This document shows positions 29,127 to 38,959 of a DNA stretch of 64,000 bases, piece after piece (the first letter of the stretch is position 1; each line of letters begins with the position of its first letter). Under the pieces are notes generated by a model. The model worked only from the letters and a program-made list of their open reading frames with translations, had not been told where the DNA came from and searched no databases. The translations under genes and the position numbers were made by a program. The DNA comes from Bacteroidales bacterium. GTDB taxonomy: Bacteria; Bacteroidota; Bacteroidia; Bacteroidales; F082. The DNA is taken from the NCBI GenBank assembly GCA_015493525.1, contig WGCY01000038.1:1-64000 (forward strand), in the 5' to 3' direction.

Positions 29127-30986
29127 ATGCTGAACCTGAGGAACGAACTGATTATGGCCCCTGTGAAACTGGGATACAGCGATGGAACAGGCGTGGTTAC
29201 ACAACGACATTTAGATTTTTACGAACCGAGAAGCAGGCATGTGGGGGCAGTGGCCCTTGAACCGCTTTATATGGACCCGGGCTTGCGGGAACTCCCCACC
29301 CAGCTTGGTATTGACGATGACAACAAACTTACCGGTTTACAAAAGCTCCTGGATGTCATACATAAAAATGGGGCCAAAGTCATTGCCCACATCAACCACC
29401 CCGGACGGATGGCCAACCCGAAAATACCGGGAAACTTTCATTGGTCGTCCACGGACAAAGCCTGTGAAAATGGTGGTGCCGTCCCCCTGAAAATGGACAG
29501 GGAAATGATGGACAACGTGATTCAAATGCACACTGATGCCGCCCGCAGAGCCGAAAAAGCCGGTTTCGATATGGTAGAATTACAAACAGGGCACGGATAC
29601 CTGCTGGCACAGTTCCTTTCGCCGGCCGTCAACGACCGTCATGATGAATATGGCGGAAGTCTGGAAAACCGTATGTGCTTCCCGCTGGAAGTAGTCAAAG
29701 CGGTAAAACAGGCAGTGAAAATCCCCGTAATAGCCCGCATGAGTGCCGACGAAATCATCCCAAACGGTTTTCATGTAAATGAAATGGAGACATTTGCAAA
29801 GAAATTGCAGGAGAATGGTATTTCTGCACTTCACATTACGGCGGGTTCGGCATGTAGTACGCCGCCCTGGTTTTTCCAGCACATGTTTGTTCCCAAAGGC
29901 AAAACATGGCAGCTGGCAGGCCAAATCAAAGAGAAGGTGGATATTCCGGTTATTTTCCTCGGACGCATTCATTCGGTAAAAGACATTGCTTTCCTGAAGG
30001 AAAAATACCATGCCGAATACTTCGCCATAGGCCGTGCGCTGGTAGCCGATCCTGATTTTGCAGGGAAATACCTGCATCAGGTTGAAGGAATTATCCGGCC
30101 GTGCCTCGCCTGCTCCGAAGGCTGTCTGGGTGGTGTAAAATCGGGAAAAGGATTGGGATGTGTTGTGAATCCGCAGGTAAATACAAAACTTCCCGCCATT
30201 CAAAAAACATCCGCAGCAAAACGTTACGCCATTGTGGGTGGCGGAATTGCCGGCATGCAGGCGGCCATAAGCCTGAAAGAAAAAGGCCATGAGGTAGTAC
30301 TTTTTGAAAAAGAGGGCCTTGGTGGCCAGTTTAACCTCGCTTTCCTGCCACCCAACAAGGAGAGCCTGAAAGAAATTGTGGACTACTACAAAACAGAACT
30401 AGCAAAGATGCATGTGAAAATCCGGATGGAAGAGGCGGTCCGTGAAAAGCTGCTTTCCGAAAAATTTGACGGCATCGTCATGGCCACAGGAGCTTTGCCC
30501 GCCGTTCCCCCCATCAAGGGACTGAAAAATTATTCCTGGGCAGAATTTCTTGAAGAAGAGCGTCTGCCTTCCGGGAAAAAAGTACTCATTATCGGCGGCG
30601 GCCTTATCGGTATGGAGGTGGCCAGCAAACTTGTTGACAATAATAATGATGTGGTCATCGTTGAAATGCTCGAAGAGATTGCCCGCGGCATGGAGATGAT
30701 TGAAAAAGCCATGACATTGAAAAAGCTAAAAGCCAAAGGAGCCGAAATCATTACAAAACATGTCGTTACTGAAGTAAACGGCCATGAAATCAGAATAAAA
30801 GGGGAAGAAGGAATAAGAATCATTGCCGGTGTGGATAAGATAGTGGTTGCCACCGGGATGCGCCCCTATCATCCCTTTGAAAAAGACACCGCATTGCCCC
30901 CTGTATATTTTGTAGGGGATGCGCAAAAAGCGGGGAAAGCGCAGGATGCCATTCGCGATGCTTACGAACTGGCTTTGAAGTTGTAA
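29127..30986 (+). CDS. NADH:flavin oxidoreductase (OYE domain) fused to FAD/NAD(P) domain, 2,4-dienoyl-CoA reductase-like
   Basis: 619 aa; NHPGR, HGYLLAQFLSPAVNDRHDEYGGSLENR, PCLACSEGC, IVGGGIAGMQAAI, LIIGGGLIGMEVA. Confidence 0.93.
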   Translation: MLNLRNELIMAPVKLGYSDGTGVVTQRHLDFYEPRSRHVGAVALEPLYMDPGLRELPTQLGIDDDNKLTGLQKLLDVIHKNGAKVIAHINHPGRMANPKIPGNFHWSSTDKACENGGAVPLKMDREMMDNVIQMHTDAARRAEKAGFDMVELQTGHGYLLAQFLSPAVNDRHDEYGGSLENRMCFPLEVVKAVKQAVKIPVIARMSADEIIPNGFHVNEMETFAKKLQENGISALHITAGSACSTPPWFFQHMFVPKGKTWQLAGQIKEKVDIPVIFLGRIHSVKDIAFLKEKYHAEYFAIGRALVADPDFAGKYLHQVEGIIRPCLACSEGCLGGVKSGKGLGCVVNPQVNTKLPAIQKTSAAKRYAIVGGGIAGMQAAISLKEKGHEVVLFEKEGLGGQFNLAFLPPNKESLKEIVDYYKTELAKMHVKIRMEEAVREKLLSEKFDGIVMATGALPAVPPIKGLKNYSWAEFLEEERLPSGKKVLIIGGGLIGMEVASKLVDNNNDVVIVEMLEEIARGMEMIEKAMTLKKLKAKGAEIITKHVVTEVNGHEIRIKGEEGIRIIAGVDKIVVATGMRPYHPFEKDTALPPVYFVGDAQKAGKAQDAIRDAYELALKL

Positions 30987-30989
30987 GGC

Positions 30990-31190
30990 ATGTTCAAAGC
31001 AAAAACCTGTAAATGGTTTCCCGTTTGCCCCATGAAATTTTATTGGGAACAGGGAAAACTCGATAAAAAATGGATAGACAATTACTGCAAAGGTAACTGG
31101 CCATCCTGTGTTCGTTACCAAAAAGAGGAAAACGGTATTCCGCATCCCGACAACATGTTACCTGACGGAACAATAGATAACGAACTGTAA
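30990..31190 (+). CDS. Small Cys-containing conserved hypothetical protein
   Basis: 66 aa: MFKAKTCKWFPVCPMKFYWEQGKLDKKWIDNYCKGNWPSCVRYQKEENGIPHPDNMLPDGTI; starts 4 nt after the preceding CDS. Confidence 0.75.
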   Translation: MFKAKTCKWFPVCPMKFYWEQGKLDKKWIDNYCKGNWPSCVRYQKEENGIPHPDNMLPDGTIDNEL

Positions 31191-31274
31191 TAACCTGAGG
31201 CTAAGATAAGTCTTTAGGTTAATGTAACACTCCCTGCATTTATGCTCCTTTAAAAGAATTTTTATAAACAAAAA

Positions 31275-31306
31275 ATCGTGGCACAAACAGAAGTCTGAGC
31301 CACGAT
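31275..31306 (-). terminator. Hairpin downstream of methionine gamma-lyase
   Basis: ATCGTGGC...GCCACGAT; T-run on the minus-strand transcript (AAAAA before the hairpin on the + strand). Confidence 0.65.
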
Positions 31307-31325
31307 ATGTTTTGGAAGAAACGCC

Positions 31326-32507
31326 TTACACCAGCGACAGCGCGTGGTCGAGATCGGCAATAATGTCGTCCACATCTTCAATACCCACCGAGAGGCGTAC
31401 CAGCCCATCCGTGATACCGGCCTCTTCCCGTTCTTCTTTCGACAGTTTGGAATGTGTCATGGAAGCAGGATGCTGAATCAGTGTTTCGATACCGCCCAAC
31501 GACACGGCCAACAATGCCAAATGGACATTATCCATTACCGTTTTTCCGGCAACAAGTCCGCCTTTTACACCAAACGACATCATGGCACCGGGGCCGGCCA
31601 TCTGCTTTTTGGCCAGTTCATACTGCGGATGTGATTTTAGTCCGGGATACAAAACCCAGTCAATTTTCGGATGATTTTCCAAAAATTCCGCAATTTTTTT
31701 AGCATTGGCCTGAGCCCTTTCTATCCTCACCGAAAGCGTTTTTAATCCGCGGCGGGTAAGCCAGGCCTGATGCGGATCCATGTTGAAACCCACATTCTTC
31801 ATCACATAAGCAATTTCGCCAAACAGTTCTTTTGTTTTCGCAACCACACATCCCCCAACGATATCGGCATGTCCGTTGATGAATTTTGTCATGGAATGCA
31901 AAACAATATCGGCACCCAAATCAAGCGGTTTCTGGATATACGGACTACAGAAAGTATTATCAACACAAACCAACACATTGTGTTTGTGTGCAATAGCTGC
32001 GGCACCGGCAATGTCTGTAATTCCCATGGTCGGGTTGGCCGGTGTTTCGAGATAAAGTAATTTGGTGTTGGGACGAATGGCTTTTTCGATATTTTCGAGA
32101 TGGGTACAGTCCACATAAGTACTCTCTACCCCAAGTTTCGGATAGAGTTTTTCCATAACGCCGCGCGAGGGGCCGTAAACGGAGTTGTGGCTCACCATGT
32201 GGTCTCCGGCACCGAGGAAAGCAAGGTAAACATTGTTCACGGCAGCCATACCGGAGGCAGTTACCACCGCTGCATAGCCATTTTCCAGTTCGGCCAGCGT
32301 ATTTTGAAGGTCGTCAATCGTCGGGTTGCCCAAACGGGTATAGATGTACCCCTTCTCCTCGCCGGAAAAACAGCGGGCACCATGGTCGGCATTTTTAAAC
32401 CGGAAAGTCGAAGTTTGATAAATCGGCGTTACCGCACTGCCCATAGGGTCTTCAATACCGCCGGCATGAATCAGTTTTGAGTTAAATCCTGCTTTTTTTG
32501 TGTCCAT
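31326..32507 (-). CDS. Cys/Met metabolism PLP enzyme, methionine gamma-lyase-like
   Basis: YTRLGNPTIDDLQNTLAELE, VDNTFCSPYIQKPLDLGADIVLHSMTKFINGHADIVGG. Confidence 0.92.
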   Translation of the reverse strand: MDTKKAGFNSKLIHAGGIEDPMGSAVTPIYQTSTFRFKNADHGARCFSGEEKGYIYTRLGNPTIDDLQNTLAELENGYAAVVTASGMAAVNNVYLAFLGAGDHMVSHNSVYGPSRGVMEKLYPKLGVESTYVDCTHLENIEKAIRPNTKLLYLETPANPTMGITDIAGAAAIAHKHNVLVCVDNTFCSPYIQKPLDLGADIVLHSMTKFINGHADIVGGCVVAKTKELFGEIAYVMKNVGFNMDPHQAWLTRRGLKTLSVRIERAQANAKKIAEFLENHPKIDWVLYPGLKSHPQYELAKKQMAGPGAMMSFGVKGGLVAGKTVMDNVHLALLAVSLGGIETLIQHPASMTHSKLSKEEREEAGITDGLVRLSVGIEDVDDIIADLDHALSLV

Positions 32508-32529
32508 TTTTTATTTTTTTGGGTTAATT

Positions 32530-32871
32530 TTAATGATGACAATAGTTTTGTCCGAATTTCAAATCTCCGTTTATAAAATCCAATGCCAGGTTTGCAGCTT
32601 CATCCACAGCAACACCCACATAGACATTAATGCCGCGGTTGTATAGAATTTCGATGGCCTTGGGGCCGATACCACCCACCAGAATGTCCGTAGCCTGATT
32701 TTCGACAAGCCAGTTCGGGATGGTCCCTTCGGCATGTGGCGGAGGCTCCCTGCGGTATTCTTTCACAATTTTACCCTCTTCAATCTCATAAAAAGCAAAT
32801 TCACGGCTATGACCGAAATGCTGTGCAAGGTTTCCGTTTTCCAACGGAATGGCTAACTTCTTTTTAGACAT
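32530..32871 (-). CDS. NifB/NifX-family iron-molybdenum cluster-binding domain protein
   Basis: 113 aa; LAIPLENGNLAQHFGHSREFAFYEIEEGKI, DILVGGIGPKAIEILYNRGINVYVG. Confidence 0.9.
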   Translation of the reverse strand: MSKKKLAIPLENGNLAQHFGHSREFAFYEIEEGKIVKEYRREPPPHAEGTIPNWLVENQATDILVGGIGPKAIEILYNRGINVYVGVAVDEAANLALDFINGDLKFGQNYCHH

Positions 32872-32875
32872 ATAA

Positions 32876-33514
32876 TTATTTTTTACGTTTATTTAAAATA
32901 TATTGATAATGTTCTGAATCTTCTCTCACCATACGGATGTTGCAATGCGGACAAAGCAAACTGCCACAAGGGACACCGGCGGCATGTTCCACTCGCTCAT
33001 CACATTTGGGACAAATACAAAAGCCTGCCACTCCCCTGCCTCCGCGAAACCGGCCACCGCCACGTCCTGCTCCCCGCACTTTTTCCGAAAAGTTGTTGAC
33101 AGCCTGTTGTAACGGAATCACATTGTCACCACCACAAACCGGACAATGCCCGGCTTTTTTCCCCGATTTACGTTTAAACACCGAACCGCAGTTCTCACAG
33201 CGGTACCAGTCGGCATCAAATGCCACATGGCCTCCCTCAATGGAGATCCGCTTGTTCTCGATGAAAGCTTTGGCTACTTTTTTACGGGCAGAATCATAAA
33301 TGCGCGTGAATGTGGGCCTTGAAACATGCATCCGCTTTGATGCCTCCAATTGCGTAAGCTGTTCATAATCCGCAAGTTTAATAGCCTCATACTCTTCAAA
33401 ATGTAGTACGACAGTATCTCCTGCAGCAGAAGAATAGTCCCCGCTTTCGGGAACAAAACCGGAAACGGATGGTGGTTCGCTGAGTATTCTTCTTCTTTTG
33501 GGTCGCGGCGACAT
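32876..33514 (-). CDS. DUF134 protein with C-terminal zinc-ribbon modules
   Basis: MSPRPKRRRILSEPP, EEYEAIKLADYEQLTQLEASKRMHVSRPTFTRIYDSARKKVA; then CENCGSVF...CPVCGG and CPKCDERVEHAAGVPCGSLLCPHC. Confidence 0.9.
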   Translation of the reverse strand: MSPRPKRRRILSEPPSVSGFVPESGDYSSAAGDTVVLHFEEYEAIKLADYEQLTQLEASKRMHVSRPTFTRIYDSARKKVAKAFIENKRISIEGGHVAFDADWYRCENCGSVFKRKSGKKAGHCPVCGGDNVIPLQQAVNNFSEKVRGAGRGGGRFRGGRGVAGFCICPKCDERVEHAAGVPCGSLLCPHCNIRMVREDSEHYQYILNKRKK

Positions 33515-33680
33515 GGATTTATACCTTTGGATGCAAATATATTGAACATTTGTTCAAGGTCATCTGTAAAAGCAACAAAATTTATGATTTTTCCCCGCCC
33601 ACAAAAGCTGTTTTTGAAAAAACGATGTTTCTTTCTCTTCCAATCAGAATTTTTTGTAGCATTGTAAACCACAATTTACC

Positions 33681-34721
33681 ATGAGAAAACCTGTCATTAC
33701 CGGTCTGTTCCTGCTCCTTGTTTTTGGTGGGGAAGTACTTTGCGCCCAGCCGGCACAACCGGTAAAAACATTCCTGAGAATAGGCTTTTACAACACGGAA
33801 AATTATTTCGATCCCTTTGCTGATTCCACTATCATGTACAGCCAGTTCAATCCCGGGGGAGATCATCACTGGTCAGCAGCACGTTACAAAACAAAACGGC
33901 AGCATATTTTCAAGGTTACCACTGCCATGGGAGGATGGCACGGGATGGACATCATGGCTTTTGCAGAGATTGAGAACCGGTTTATCCTGGAAGACCTGAT
34001 AAAAAGCACCCCCCTGGGGGAAAAAAATTATGGCATCATCCACTTTGAGTCTCACGACCATCGCGGCATTGACGTCGGGATGATTTACCAAAAAGCAACC
34101 TTTCATCCCATCCTGGGAAAAGCTATCCACCTGCTTGACACCGCGGGTAACATTCTGCACACCCGCGATATTTTATATGTAAAAGGAATCGCCGGAAGAG
34201 ATACACTTCAGCTTTTTATCAACCACTGGCCTTCGCGCTACGGAGGACTGATGGCCACCGTATCCCTGAGACTGCGCGCAGCGAAAACGCTTCGCCGGAC
34301 AGTGGATTCTATCTGTTCGGAAAATCCAAATGCCCACATTCTTATCCTGGGAGATTTCAACGAAACCATTGCCGACAAAGGCTTGCAGTGGGTTGCCGGA
34401 TACAAGAATGGTTGTAACATATTTACCCTGCCGCCGTTGTATGATTTTGGTAAAACATCAGGCAGTATTAAAAGCAAATCAGGCTGGACAATATTTGACC
34501 GGATTCTCTGTTCAAAAAATATGACAAGTATTCATTCTCCCGTTTTGGTTGTTGGTAAAAGCTTTCATATCTTTGATGCACCGTTTCTTCTGGAAAAAGA
34601 CGAAAAATATATGGGATTAAAACCGAACCGGACATACAACGGCTTCACTTATCATGGTGGCTTTAGCGATCATCTGCCTGTGTATATCGATATTGGGTTC
34701 CAGACAACACACAGGCCATGA
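33681..34721 (+). CDS. Endonuclease/exonuclease/phosphatase family protein, exported
   Basis: 346 aa; GFYNTENYFD, AFAEIENR, NHWPSRYGG, ILGDFNE, SDHLPVYIDI. Confidence 0.9.
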   Translation: MRKPVITGLFLLLVFGGEVLCAQPAQPVKTFLRIGFYNTENYFDPFADSTIMYSQFNPGGDHHWSAARYKTKRQHIFKVTTAMGGWHGMDIMAFAEIENRFILEDLIKSTPLGEKNYGIIHFESHDHRGIDVGMIYQKATFHPILGKAIHLLDTAGNILHTRDILYVKGIAGRDTLQLFINHWPSRYGGLMATVSLRLRAAKTLRRTVDSICSENPNAHILILGDFNETIADKGLQWVAGYKNGCNIFTLPPLYDFGKTSGSIKSKSGWTIFDRILCSKNMTSIHSPVLVVGKSFHIFDAPFLLEKDEKYMGLKPNRTYNGFTYHGGFSDHLPVYIDIGFQTTHRP

Positions 34722-37700
34722 GGAAAAAACGGATTATTCGGATACTTCTTCTTTTGGCAGTCCTGCTGCTTACGGGCTTGTATGCCACACGCAACCAGTG
34801 GACCGCTTATGCCCTGAGGCGACTGGTCCATTCCCAGTCAGAAGGACAGATTATTTTAAACTTTGACAAAGTCGGCGTGGATGTTTTGGGCAGAACGCTC
34901 ATTATTTATCATCCAAAAATAAATTTTAAGAAAGTATATTTCAATAAGGCACAGGGCATTAAGCTGCAAAAAGCCGAATTTCAAAAGCTCCGCCTCATTA
35001 ACATCTCATTGTGGGATTTTCTTGCCCATCACCAATTTATCTGTGATAATCTTTCAATTGAAGATCCCTCATTCATACTGAACCAGAACCATCAAAACAT
35101 CAAAAAAAACAGTTCATCATTCAACCCTGCCGTATTGATAAATGTTTTACAAAACCACGAAATTGCCCACATAAACTTTCGGTTCCTGATTTATCATTCA
35201 AAAATTGACTTCGGAAAAATTACGTCAATACAGACAAAAGGGAAAAATGTATATGGCAGTGCACGCTATAATATGTCCATCGAAAAAATGGGAACCATCA
35301 AAACAGCCGGAGACACACTCGCCCCTTTTGGGTTTGAGAAACTTGAGTTATCGGTTTGGGCACTAAACAGACATTTCACTGCGGAGAACACCGTCCTGAA
35401 ACTTGACTCGGCATTTTACTCTTCACAGAATAATACTTTGTTTTTAAACGGATTACGGGTATCTACAGCCAAAAACTCCAATCCAAAAATACCGGAAATA
35501 AACCTGTTTTTAAGATGGGCCCGGATATCCGGACTAAAAACCATAAACCAGCCAAAAACAGGAAAGAAGATTCTGCAACTGGGTAATATCAAAGTTGTAG
35601 GCGGCAGTTACACTTTTAAAGAGAAACAAAAAAAAGAAGAAAAAAAGTCGGTATCCAAACTCATTCAGAACCTTTTTGCCAGTTACAACATCCTGTCCCT
35701 AAAAAATTTAAGCTTAAACCATATCCACCTTTTCGAGACCAATGGCCAGCGGGATACCATCCTAAGGATAAAAAGGATAAACCTCCAGATGAAGGATTTG
35801 TGGACGACAAAAAAGATCACATCAGATCCTCTAAAAAGCCTGCACTACCAAAACCTCTCCGTTTCATTCCAATCGGTGAACCTCGGAAAGGAAAGGAGCC
35901 GCTTATTTGTCCGCAGTGGGAACGGTCGTTATACATCAACAGACAACAAGCTTTTTATCAATAGTTTAACCATAAGAAACCGATGCAGGAGAGATACCAC
36001 GATGCGTTTTTCATTCAAAACCGATAAGCTCGTCATGGACAGCCTTTCGGATAAAAAGTTTCAAAAGGGAGAGATGCAATTTTTATCTGTCCGCCTGGAT
36101 TCACCGAAATTATTTTGGGCCGACGACAGCACTTGTCCACAAAAACAGGCAAGCCTGCCCGACTACCTCCGCACTTTCAGGATTGGAAAAGTAGATATTA
36201 GAAACGGCGGGGCCGAATACAGGGCAAACGGAAACCTCAAACTTTCCGTCTTCGGGATGAGCCTGTTCGCCAACGGATTACAGGCTTCCGTCCTCAGCGG
36301 GACACAGCGGGCCATCCGTTACGATACCCTGCGCTATCATTCGGAGGGCAGCCGCCTCAGCGTGGCAAATAAAGGATTTCTTCTAAAAACAGGTGAAATG
36401 CTCTGGCAGCAACACCGGTTCAAAGTTTCGGGCCTCCGGCTTTTTAAGTCGGATACTTCCAGACAAGACACACTCAGGGTTCAATCTGTTTCGCTGACAA
36501 ACCCAAGCCTCAACAAGTTGATTTTCGGTCATAAGCTTATCGCCGGCAGTATGTGCCTTTACAAAGCCGATTTTGCTCAAAGCCTCCACCCAAAAACAAC
36601 GCCAGCCGACACACTTCCTGCAAAACACTGGAACAGCTATATCAAGCTGCCTTTTCAAACCCATATTGGTTTTGTTTGTGTTAAAAACAGTTTGTTCCAC
36701 CTTACTTCCCTGTCTCCTGAGAAACACTTTGAAATCAGGAGCCGGCTTAACTTAAGCCTGTATGGTTTTAAAATGGGGTACAGCCACAGCCACCTGATCT
36801 CCCAACCAGGACATTGTGATGCCCGCCTTTATAAAACAGAAATTACACGGGGCAATTTGACCGCCCGCCTGGAAAAAACAAACCTGAACAGTGATTCGGG
36901 AAGTCTCCATATTCAAAATATGGACCTGCATACCGCCGGGGACAGCACCCTCCAATACAAGATCAGCCTTCCTGACATAAGGCTTCATGCCCTCAACTAT
37001 CCGGCACTTATGCGCAGCGACAGCCTTATTTTCAGAAAAGCAACAATAGAAAAGGGCATGGCCAACCTGCAACTGACCAATTTTAACAATGAAAAATTAA
37101 GCAAATTTGTTTCCCGGTGGGCCTTTGTTTACGACAGCATTGTCCTGAACCGGTTTCAGCTCCGGCTCAAAATTCATAAGGAAAACAAACTGGAAGTTAT
37201 CAGTATCCGGCACCTCAACCTGTTTTATCATCCCGGCCTGCTGCACCAAAACTTAACGTCAGACACCACACTTAACTTAGTCAACAACTGGGACTTCAGC
37301 GCGGACAAGATTACCTATTCGGACAGCACCAAGAATTTTCACATGGTTGCCGACAGAATCGCCCTCCAGTCTGCCGGAAACAGGTTAACCATCCAACGAA
37401 TTACCGGCACCAATTTTTCTGCTTTGATGCTCCGGCCCGAAATAAAAAATGTTTACAGCTATTTCCTTTTAAACAACATATCGCTGAATGGCATGTACTT
37501 AAACAGCCATCCCCAAAAACACCTTATCTTAAAAAGCTGGGAAATCCCAGGTATTTGGATAAGCATTATTGACAGGGACACCATCAAGAAGAAAAGGACA
37601 CTCGCTTTTCTGAACAGCAAATTCTTCACGCAATATTCCGATATCTTGCGCAGTATCCATGTGGACAGCAGTTCGTTCAAAAACGTAAATTTCAGCTACC

Positions 37701-38899
37701 GGTACGATCATATGAACAAGCTGATAAACGTAAAAGATGCGGACATTATGACCAGCAACATCCAACTGGGGAAAAGCATGTCTGGGAAATCGCCGGGCGT
37801 GCTTTTTGAAGATATGCTCATCGGCCTGAACAACAGGGCCATTGTCAGCGGCGACAGCATGTACACATTCCGTACCAAAGATATCCGCGTTAACCTCGCT
37901 GACAGGAAGATTAGCCTTGATTCCATCACGCTCACCCCACGGTACGGCCGAGATGATTTTTTCGCCAAAGCCGGTTTTCAGACCGACCGGATTACCCTTT
38001 ACGGGAAGAGTGCCGTATTGGACGGATTCTGTCCGGAAGAGTTGATGAACAGCCACACCCTGCACTTTGGCAAACTTTCATTAAACAACCTGAGCCTTCG
38101 TTTTGAACGCGACATGCACTACCCGCGAAAAGATGTTTTAAAGCCCATGCCCATAGATATGCTGGGGCAAATTCCGTACAGGTTTAGAGTTGACAGTGTA
38201 CAACTACACAAGAGCATGATTTCTTATTTTGAATATGAAGTCATCTCAAAAAATCCGGGAATCTTTTTTATTGATGACTTTAACGTCCTCGCCCAAAATG
38301 TAACCAACGATTTGACACATATCGATTCAAGCATGGTATTAAAATTTCATGGCTCCGGCAGGTTGATGAAGCAGGCCAACCTGGACTTCACCCTGGTTAT
38401 GCCCTACTTTGCCCCCCATCGCCAATGGTGGTTTTCTGCCGAGGCAGGCGAGATTGACCTCACACAATTTAATTTATTAACCGAGAATGTATTGGGACTG
38501 ACCATTCGCTCAGGCATGGGAAGCCTGAACGTGCCCCTTATTACGGGAAATGATTCCGTTGCAAAAGGTACTGTCAATTTTCTTTACAGAAAGCTCAAAC
38601 TGCGCCTGTACAACAGGGCGAAATCGGAGAAAAGCAAAAAGTTTTACAGTCCGTTTGCCAACTTCCTCATGAACAGTTTTATGATCCACAGCAACAACCC
38701 GCCCTTTCTTGGCCGTACCAAAAAAGGAATAGTCTGGTACGAACGTGTTCCCCAGAAATCCTTTGTTAACTATATTTGGAAAAGTAACCTGAGCGGAATC
38801 CTCTCCACTTTCGGTTTCAACAACAAGCAGCAACGGGAAGGAAACCGCGAGATGAAAAAAGAGACGAAGAAAAGCAACAACAAAGGTTCAGGTAAGTGA
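34718..38899 (+). CDS. Very large AsmA/DUF748-like envelope protein
   Basis: 1393 aa; N-terminal TM then long beta-rich repeats; ATGA overlap with the upstream gene; low-specificity assignment. Confidence 0.7.
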   Translation: MRKKRIIRILLLLAVLLLTGLYATRNQWTAYALRRLVHSQSEGQIILNFDKVGVDVLGRTLIIYHPKINFKKVYFNKAQGIKLQKAEFQKLRLINISLWDFLAHHQFICDNLSIEDPSFILNQNHQNIKKNSSSFNPAVLINVLQNHEIAHINFRFLIYHSKIDFGKITSIQTKGKNVYGSARYNMSIEKMGTIKTAGDTLAPFGFEKLELSVWALNRHFTAENTVLKLDSAFYSSQNNTLFLNGLRVSTAKNSNPKIPEINLFLRWARISGLKTINQPKTGKKILQLGNIKVVGGSYTFKEKQKKEEKKSVSKLIQNLFASYNILSLKNLSLNHIHLFETNGQRDTILRIKRINLQMKDLWTTKKITSDPLKSLHYQNLSVSFQSVNLGKERSRLFVRSGNGRYTSTDNKLFINSLTIRNRCRRDTTMRFSFKTDKLVMDSLSDKKFQKGEMQFLSVRLDSPKLFWADDSTCPQKQASLPDYLRTFRIGKVDIRNGGAEYRANGNLKLSVFGMSLFANGLQASVLSGTQRAIRYDTLRYHSEGSRLSVANKGFLLKTGEMLWQQHRFKVSGLRLFKSDTSRQDTLRVQSVSLTNPSLNKLIFGHKLIAGSMCLYKADFAQSLHPKTTPADTLPAKHWNSYIKLPFQTHIGFVCVKNSLFHLTSLSPEKHFEIRSRLNLSLYGFKMGYSHSHLISQPGHCDARLYKTEITRGNLTARLEKTNLNSDSGSLHIQNMDLHTAGDSTLQYKISLPDIRLHALNYPALMRSDSLIFRKATIEKGMANLQLTNFNNEKLSKFVSRWAFVYDSIVLNRFQLRLKIHKENKLEVISIRHLNLFYHPGLLHQNLTSDTTLNLVNNWDFSADKITYSDSTKNFHMVADRIALQSAGNRLTIQRITGTNFSALMLRPEIKNVYSYFLLNNISLNGMYLNSHPQKHLILKSWEIPGIWISIIDRDTIKKKRTLAFLNSKFFTQYSDILRSIHVDSSSFKNVNFSYRYDHMNKLINVKDADIMTSNIQLGKSMSGKSPGVLFEDMLIGLNNRAIVSGDSMYTFRTKDIRVNLADRKISLDSITLTPRYGRDDFFAKAGFQTDRITLYGKSAVLDGFCPEELMNSHTLHFGKLSLNNLSLRFERDMHYPRKDVLKPMPIDMLGQIPYRFRVDSVQLHKSMISYFEYEVISKNPGIFFIDDFNVLAQNVTNDLTHIDSSMVLKFHGSGRLMKQANLDFTLVMPYFAPHRQWWFSAEAGEIDLTQFNLLTENVLGLTIRSGMGSLNVPLITGNDSVAKGTVNFLYRKLKLRLYNRAKSEKSKKFYSPFANFLMNSFMIHSNNPPFLGRTKKGIVWYERVPQKSFVNYIWKSNLSGILSTFGFNNKQQREGNREMKKETKKSNNKGSGK

Positions 38900-38955
38900 A
38901 GTTGTTTAAAGTTCAAGGTATTTTGTTCTTAATATGATGCGCTAAAAGAATAAGG
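38898..38955. repeat. MITE-like element end, copy E (solo terminal segment)
   Basis: GAAGTTGTTTAAAGTTCAAGGTATTTTGTTCTTAATATGATGCGCTAAAAGAATAAG matches the reverse complement of copy A's 3' end; the TGA of the preceding CDS overlaps its first bases. Confidence 0.65.
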
Positions 38956-38959
38956 TAGT

